NCBI RefSeq assembly: GCF_000455345.1
Contig: NZ_HG315691.1
Coordinates: 568,217 to 632,216 of the forward strand
Direction: 5' to 3'
Length of the DNA: 64,000 nucleotides
Source of the DNA: Halopiger goleimassiliensis
GTDB lineage: Archaea > Halobacteriota > Halobacteria > Halobacteriales > Natrialbaceae
Shown here: positions 59,074-64,000 of the stretch, piece by piece
Layout of the letters: the number at the start of each line of letters is the position of its first letter
Numbering within the stretch: position 1 is the first letter of the stretch
Program-made: the position numbers and the translations under genes
Notes under the pieces: model-generated
The model's input: the letters and a program-made list of their open reading frames with translations, nothing else
The model's database searches: none
What the model was told of the DNA's origin: nothing

Positions 59074-60483
59074 CTATCGGCGACGCAGTACGAGGTGGGC
59101 GACGAGCAGTGCCGCGATCGCCGTCGTGGCACCGAAGCCCGGGATGGAGTCGCCACCGTCGGCTTCGGTCTCCTCGACGACAGTGATCGTTCCGGCACTG
59201 ACGCCGGAGACGACGACCTCGTACCTGCCGGCCGCGTCGAACGCGTGCTCGAACGAGACGGGTTCGGTCTCGCCGCCCGCGACCGTCACGTCCCGTTCCG
59301 CGACGACGTCACCATCGACGAGCAACTCGACAGTCGACGTTCCGGTCGTCTCGCCGGTGTTCTCGACCGTCGCCGTCACCGCGACGCTCTCGCCGACCCC
59401 GACTTCGAACGCACCGAGGTCCGCGTTCCGGACCGTGAGTTCGGCCGGCGCGGGCTCGGAGACGGTCAGCGTCCCGACCTCGCGTTCGCCGACGGCAATC
59501 TCGTAGGTGCCGGGCGTCTCGAGGGTCAGGTGGACGGTCACGTCCTCGGTGGCCCCCTCGTCGATTCGAACCTGCCGTTCGGCCTCGACCTCGCCGTCGA
59601 CGAGCACCGCGACGGTTTCGGTGCCCGGCGGCCCGGTGTTCTCGACGGTCGCCGTCACCGCGACGGACTGGCCGACGCGCACGTCGTCGCTCCCCAGTTC
59701 GCCGTCGATCACGTCGAACGAGGGCGGCTTCGGCGTCGGATCCGGAGCGGGACCCGGCCCCGGTCCGGAGGGTGCTCCGCCCCCACCCCCGCCATCGCTA
59801 TCGGAACTGAGCGTCACCGACGCCTCGTCGTCGCCGGTCGAGACGGTCGCCTCGGTCGTCGTTTCGCCCTCGAGTTCGGTCGCGAACGAGACGCGAGTCG
59901 ACTCGCCGGGCTCGAGTTGGACGCCCTCGACGGCGTCCTCGCGGTCGCCGTCGACGGCGAACTCGACGGTCCGCTCGCCGAAGCCGTCGCCGGTGTTCTC
60001 GACGTCGGCGACGACGGTCGCGGTGTCGTTCGGCGCGACGGACGCGTTGGATTCGTCCTCGTCGATCTCGACGGCGAAGTTCGCCGTGCCGACGTCCGTC
60101 GCGGAGAGGTCGACCTGTCGGAGGTCGCCGGACTCCCACTGGACGCTGGCCGGCTCGGTTTCGGCCGCCTCGCCGTTGACGAGGAACGTGACTTCGCCAT
60201 CGTCCGACGAACCGGGAACCTCGAGTCGCTCGCCATCACGGACCGTTTCGCCGTACTTCCCCGGTTCTTCGACGAGTATCGTTCCGCGTCGTTCTCCGTC
60301 CACGACGGCGGACACAGTCGTTCCTTCGGGGGCCGGTTCGCCGTCGATCGTCACGTTGCCGTAGTACGCGGCGGGGACGTCCTCGTGTGCGAGTGCCGGA
60401 GCGGCGGCACCGACGGTGACCACGGAGAGTACCACCACCAGCGTGAACGTGATGACACTCACCAGGTTTCGGGTGTCGCTCAC
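59074..60483 (-). CDS. CARDB-domain surface protein with PGF-CTERM anchor
   Basis: A 469-residue secreted protein from GTG 60483, with an N-terminal helix/signal (VSVITFTLVVVLSVVTVGAA, later ALAHEDVPA). Three CARDB-like domains repeat (e.g. VAVTATVENTGPPGTETVAV; VAVTATVENTGETTGTSTVE; NFAVEIDEDESNASVAPNDT), separated by a Gly/Pro-rich linker PSGPGPGPAPDPTPKPPS. The C-terminus GGDSIPGFGATTAIAALLVA and LVLRRR is the PGF-CTERM signal cut and lipid-anchored by an archaeosortase. A longer TTG start (60546) overlapping the protease stop is possible. Confidence 0.82.
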   Translation of the reverse strand: MSDTRNLVSVITFTLVVVLSVVTVGAAAPALAHEDVPAAYYGNVTIDGEPAPEGTTVSAVVDGERRGTILVEEPGKYGETVRDGERLEVPGSSDDGEVTFLVNGEAAETEPASVQWESGDLRQVDLSATDVGTANFAVEIDEDESNASVAPNDTATVVADVENTGDGFGERTVEFAVDGDREDAVEGVQLEPGESTRVSFATELEGETTTEATVSTGDDEASVTLSSDSDGGGGGGAPSGPGPGPAPDPTPKPPSFDVIDGELGSDDVRVGQSVAVTATVENTGPPGTETVAVLVDGEVEAERQVRIDEGATEDVTVHLTLETPGTYEIAVGEREVGTLTVSEPAPAELTVRNADLGAFEVGVGESVAVTATVENTGETTGTSTVELLVDGDVVAERDVTVAGGETEPVSFEHAFDAAGRYEVVVSGVSAGTITVVEETEADGGDSIPGFGATTAIAALLVAHLVLRRR

Positions 60484-60542
60484 TCCGACCACCTCGCAGG
60501 GATCTGTTGGATCATTGATTGCGATCGTGGATGGGATTCGGA

Positions 60543-63500
60543 TCAAGCGCCAGCGGACACTGTCCCGTCAGCGTCAGTCTCTCCACCCGGAGCCGATTCG
60601 CTCGGGTCGGTGACGGTAACCTCGATCGCCTCGCCGTCGTCGTCGGTGAAGACGCCGAGGTATTGCTCTCCGGGCTCGACGAACTCGCCAACGGTACCGC
60701 TGACGGTGACCTCGGTCGATTCACCCGCGTCGAGTTCGATACTCGTCGCGTCGATCTGCCACGTGGTGTCCGAGATTCGAGCCAGTTCGGGCACGAGACC
60801 GAATTCGGTCGAGACGATCTGCCAGGCGCTCCGGTTCCCTTCGTTCTCGATCGTATAGGTGGCCTTGACCGTATCGCCGATCTCGAGATCGGTCGCGTTC
60901 ACGGAGAAGTCGGTCACGTTGAAGTAGACCTCGTCCTGGAGACTGACGTCGAGATCGCCGGTATCGGGACGGTCAGCGGTCGTCGCTTCGTACCCCTCGG
61001 CATCGACCGTGACGTGCTGGCCACTGTCGAACACCGCTGGGATCGAGAACTGTCCGCTCTCGTCGGTCACCGTACTCAGCGAAGTGCCCTCCACGGACAC
61101 GTCTGCCCCTTCGACCGGTTCGTCAGTCACCGTACTGGTAACGGTGCCCTCGATCGGGTCGACGCCGTCCACGTTGAGGTGATCGTAGGCCTGCCCGAGC
61201 GTCATCCCCTCGTGGGTCGCCCCGGCCATCGTGGCGTCGTTCTCGAGGAAGACGAAGTAGCCGGCGAACGGATTGACGGTGGCGCTCGACTCGAGCGTCT
61301 CAACGCCCTCGTAGGTCCCTTCGGGCATCATCTCCGACTGCGGCTCGTCCTGTACTTGCTGGACGCGAAGGACCGCCTCGGTGCTGGCAAACGCCGTCTC
61401 GGGATCGTCGAACGTGGACGGAGCGACGAAGTTCCAGCCTTCGTCGACGGGTCGATCGACCGGCGTCGCGGTGTCGTCTGCACCGGGCGTTCCGGCGAAG
61501 CGAACGGTCAGCTCGGTCTCTTCTGCGGCACTCACGACGAGCGCGTCGAGTGCACTGACCTCGTGATCGCCGGTGACGGCGTCCCACTCGTTCGAATCGC
61601 CGTCGTACGCCCAGACGACGACGTTCGCTTCAGCCGGGACGACGTCGTCGACGGTACCGCCCTCGACCTCGGCCGGAAGCCCGATCGAGGCCGCCTCACC
61701 TGCGTCGACGGAGAAGGTGAACTCCGGCGTGGAACCGATCTCGAGATCCTGCTCGATCGCCGTCATGTTCTCGTCGACGGTTACCGTCTCCCGGACTGGC
61801 CCGTAGCTGCTGGACTCGGCGGTCACGTTCCACTGGCCGGGAGTGTTCGGCTCGAGGGTGTAGTTGCCGTCGCTATCGGTGACGGTCTCGAACTCCGAGA
61901 AGCCGTCGGTGGCCGTCACGGTGACGCCGCTGACCGGTTCGTCCGTGTCCGCGTCGGTCACGGTACCGGACAGCGATCCGACGACGAGCTCCGTTTCGAA
62001 CAGTTGGTAGTCGACTTCGTCTCCGTCGTCGTCCATCAGGTACAGTTCCTGCGTAGCGGTGTCTCCACCCTGGAACGCGTACGTCCAGGGGGCCGGATCG
62101 TCGCCGAGACTCAGGCCGAAGTCCGTGGTTGTCTCGCCGCCGGCGGGAACGGTGAGGTCGTCAGTGAACGACCCGACGCCCTGGAGGGTCCACATCAGCG
62201 TTCCGTTCTGCGGTTCGTCGGCCGGGTTCGCGACCGTGATGTTCCCGGTTCGCATCTGATTGACGACCAGGTCCTCCTCGAGCACGTCGTGGTCGACGAT
62301 CTCGAGCGATTCGAGGTCGGTCACTTCCTCGACGACGTCGGTCGGTCCGGTTTCGACCACCTCCGGATCGGAGTGCAGTCCCTCGAAGGTGTGCTCGAGG
62401 ACGAGTTTCCCGTTCGCGCCGTCGTCGACGGTGACGTTGAGCGTCGTGTCTGCGGTCACCGGCTCTTCGAATCCGTGGGATTCGTCGAGAGGCAGTTCGG
62501 TTCCGTCGAACGCGACGGAGACGTTCTCCGCGGCGACCGTCGACTCCTCGGCGAGCGCGACGGTCAGGCTCTCGAGGTGTGCGACCTCGAGCGGCAGGCT
62601 GAACTCGCTGCCGGCTTCGATCTCGTCGGGTTGCTCGCCCGCGAACGCCAGCTCGAGTTCTCGCTGGACGCCGATGTCTACCGACGCCGAGTCGCCTTCC
62701 TCGACGGTTACCGTCGTAGCGTTGTCGGTGTAGCCGAAGGCGTCGGTCGCGGTGAGGTCGTACGCCCCCGCCGGGACCTCGAACGCGTAGCCGTCACCCG
62801 CGTACGTCGTTTCTCGGTCGGCCTGCTCGAGAGTGACGCGGGTCGGCTCCTCCACGACGTCTCCCTGATCGTCGACGACGTCGCCCGTGATCGTGGCCGA
62901 CTGGTCGTCGATCGCCGCGGACGCGGCGTAGGCGTCGACGATGCCGTATCCGTATCGCGCGTCGCGAACGTCGTCGTCGAACAGCTTCGCCACCTGCTCG
63001 CCCGACACCGTTCCCGCGTCGGTTCGAACGCTGGCGCTGATGTCTTCCGGGTACGGTTTCGTGGCCGTCTCCTCGAGAACGGACTTGATCTCGGTCGGCT
63101 CGAGGCTCTCGTCCTGTGCCCGCAACAGGGCGACGACGCCGGACACGTGCGGTGCTGCCATGCTGGTTCCGCTGTACGCGTCGCTGTACTGGCCGTTCGG
63201 GACGCTACTCAAGACGTCGACGCCGGGTGCGGAGACGTCGGGCGTGACGTAGTTCTCGGGCCAGGTGTCGGGAGCGATGAACCCCCAGTCCTCGGCGGTG
63301 TCGACTTTAGCACCCGTCGAGAAGTCGGCGATCTGACGGTCGACGTCGCTCGCCCCGACGGCGGTCGAGTTGTAGACGTTCGCGGGCGTGCCTTCGGCGG
63401 TGGGGCCGTCGTTCCCGGTCGACGTCACGACGATCGTCTCCGCTTCTTCCGCGTTCTGGATCACGTCGATGTAGATGCCGGCGTAGCCGCCACCCCCGAG

Positions 63501-64000
63501 ACTCATGTTGACGACGTCGACGTCTTCCTCGACTGCCCACTCGATACCGGCGACGATCTGAGCCAGCGTTCCGCCGTCGTCGAGGACCTTCCCGGCGTAC
63601 AGTTCGGCCTCGGGTGCGACGCCGATGTTGATTCCGGAGTCGTCGCCGCCGAGTACCGTTCCGGCGACGTGAGTCCCGTGACCATCGAAGTCGACCGGTT
63701 CGCTGCCTTCCATCAGGTCGCCGTGCTCGTCGAACCGAGCCCAGTTGTTCTCCGCGTCGAAGTCGTCGAACTCCTGATGGTCGGCGTCCAGACCGGTGTC
63801 GAGGACGGCGACCGACGTCCCCTCGCCTTTCGTACCGTACTCGTCCCAGACCTTCGGCGCGTTGATCTGCTCGAGGCCATACGTCGTGAGGCCGTACTGG
63901 CTGTCGGCAGCCGCCGATGCCGCGGTCTCACCGCCGGAGGCCGATTCGGGTTCGACTCGCTCGACCTCGTAGTTGGGGTGCAGTTCCGTCACACCGTCGA
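60543..64000 (-). CDS. S8 serine protease with carboxypeptidase-regulatory and CARDB-like domains (5' truncated)
   Basis: The 5' end lies past the right edge; at least 1,150 residues remain. The visible start (TELHPNYEVERVEP) is the end of an I9-type propeptide. Catalytic residues (numbered from the first visible Met) are D65 in AVLDTGLDADH, H105 in DGHGTHVAG and S277 in SGTSMAAPHVSG, with N194 in VTSTGNDG for the oxyanion hole. Later come carboxypeptidase-regulatory-like repeats (SGTVTDADTDEPVSGVTVTA; GTVTSTVTDEPVEGADVSVE) and a CARDB-like C-terminal end. It is a halolysin-like extracellular protease, much larger than the classic 400-residue forms, and lacks a PGF-CTERM. Confidence 0.88.
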   Translation of the reverse strand, partial: DGVTELHPNYEVERVEPESASGGETAASAAADSQYGLTTYGLEQINAPKVWDEYGTKGEGTSVAVLDTGLDADHQEFDDFDAENNWARFDEHGDLMEGSEPVDFDGHGTHVAGTVLGGDDSGINIGVAPEAELYAGKVLDDGGTLAQIVAGIEWAVEEDVDVVNMSLGGGGYAGIYIDVIQNAEEAETIVVTSTGNDGPTAEGTPANVYNSTAVGASDVDRQIADFSTGAKVDTAEDWGFIAPDTWPENYVTPDVSAPGVDVLSSVPNGQYSDAYSGTSMAAPHVSGVVALLRAQDESLEPTEIKSVLEETATKPYPEDISASVRTDAGTVSGEQVAKLFDDDVRDARYGYGIVDAYAASAAIDDQSATITGDVVDDQGDVVEEPTRVTLEQADRETTYAGDGYAFEVPAGAYDLTATDAFGYTDNATTVTVEEGDSASVDIGVQRELELAFAGEQPDEIEAGSEFSLPLEVAHLESLTVALAEESTVAAENVSVAFDGTELPLDESHGFEEPVTADTTLNVTVDDGANGKLVLEHTFEGLHSDPEVVETGPTDVVEEVTDLESLEIVDHDVLEEDLVVNQMRTGNITVANPADEPQNGTLMWTLQGVGSFTDDLTVPAGGETTTDFGLSLGDDPAPWTYAFQGGDTATQELYLMDDDGDEVDYQLFETELVVGSLSGTVTDADTDEPVSGVTVTATDGFSEFETVTDSDGNYTLEPNTPGQWNVTAESSSYGPVRETVTVDENMTAIEQDLEIGSTPEFTFSVDAGEAASIGLPAEVEGGTVDDVVPAEANVVVWAYDGDSNEWDAVTGDHEVSALDALVVSAAEETELTVRFAGTPGADDTATPVDRPVDEGWNFVAPSTFDDPETAFASTEAVLRVQQVQDEPQSEMMPEGTYEGVETLESSATVNPFAGYFVFLENDATMAGATHEGMTLGQAYDHLNVDGVDPIEGTVTSTVTDEPVEGADVSVEGTSLSTVTDESGQFSIPAVFDSGQHVTVDAEGYEATTADRPDTGDLDVSLQDEVYFNVTDFSVNATDLEIGDTVKATYTIENEGNRSAWQIVSTEFGLVPELARISDTTWQIDATSIELDAGESTEVTVSGTVGEFVEPGEQYLGVFTDDDGEAIEVTVTDPSESAPGGETDADGTVSAGA

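Noticed and set aside
1-64000. CRISPR array, rRNA operon, intact transposase or provirus
   Set aside because: No regular repeat-spacer pattern, no rRNA-like sequence, no transposase or capsid motifs on either strand.

Overview
The window is chromosomal DNA of an extremely halophilic archaeon (class Halobacteria, most like the Natrialbales; genus not determined). The evidence is high GC, very acidic proteins, twin-arginine lipoproteins, mostly leaderless starts with a TATA box about 25-30 bp upstream, PolD and primase subunits, Orc1/Cdc6, and halophile-specific families (HalOD1, DUF5518, PGF-CTERM). I see no rRNA, tRNA, CRISPR array, intact transposase or provirus.

Layout. 1-9.6 kb: nucleotide-binding LOG-like protein (cut by the left edge), acetyltransferase, p27-type zinc protein, multicopper oxidase, DCC protein, Hef helicase-nuclease, VapBC pair, methyltransferase, HalOD1 protein. 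9.6-21 kb: replication-origin neighbourhood. Cupredoxin, the ArvC-ArvB-ArvA trio (small-GTPase vesiculation system), a 1.5-kb non-coding origin, orc1/cdc6, two tandem signal peptidases and the PolD small subunit. 21-33.6 kb: acyl-CoA synthetase, aspartate kinase, tryptophanase, orphan thiamine-type binding protein, AI-2E-family protein, two PQQ-propeller lipoproteins. 33.6-48.7 kb: MacB-like ABC exporter, rpiA, type-2 IPP isomerase (fni), histone-fold DUF1931, LarB, GIY-YIG, phosphohexomutase, dolichol-kinase-like protein, TspO, IclR regulator. 48.7-51.8 kb: AT-rich stretch with one flavin dehydrogenase. 51.8-64 kb: self-contained ABC-2 export operon with its own winged-helix regulator and a palindromic operator, primase large subunit PriL, hydrolases, CARDB/PGF-CTERM surface protein and an S8 protease cut by the right edge.

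How it works together. The origin (about 13.99-14.37 kb) has two strong origin-recognition-box (ORB) matches with G-rich tails facing outward around an AT-rich unwinding region. Orc1/Cdc6 lies beside it and PolD DP1 is 5 kb away. ORB-like sequences are not confined to the origin. They recur between genes and inside the coding sequences of Hef, Cdc6 and DP1, each time in the disordered linker of the protein.

The second unusual structure is an about 85-bp imperfect inverted-repeat element present three times. In each copy the stop codon of a gene forms the first three bases. No complete new defence or metabolic system is evident; these two repeat families are the best candidates for undescribed biology here.
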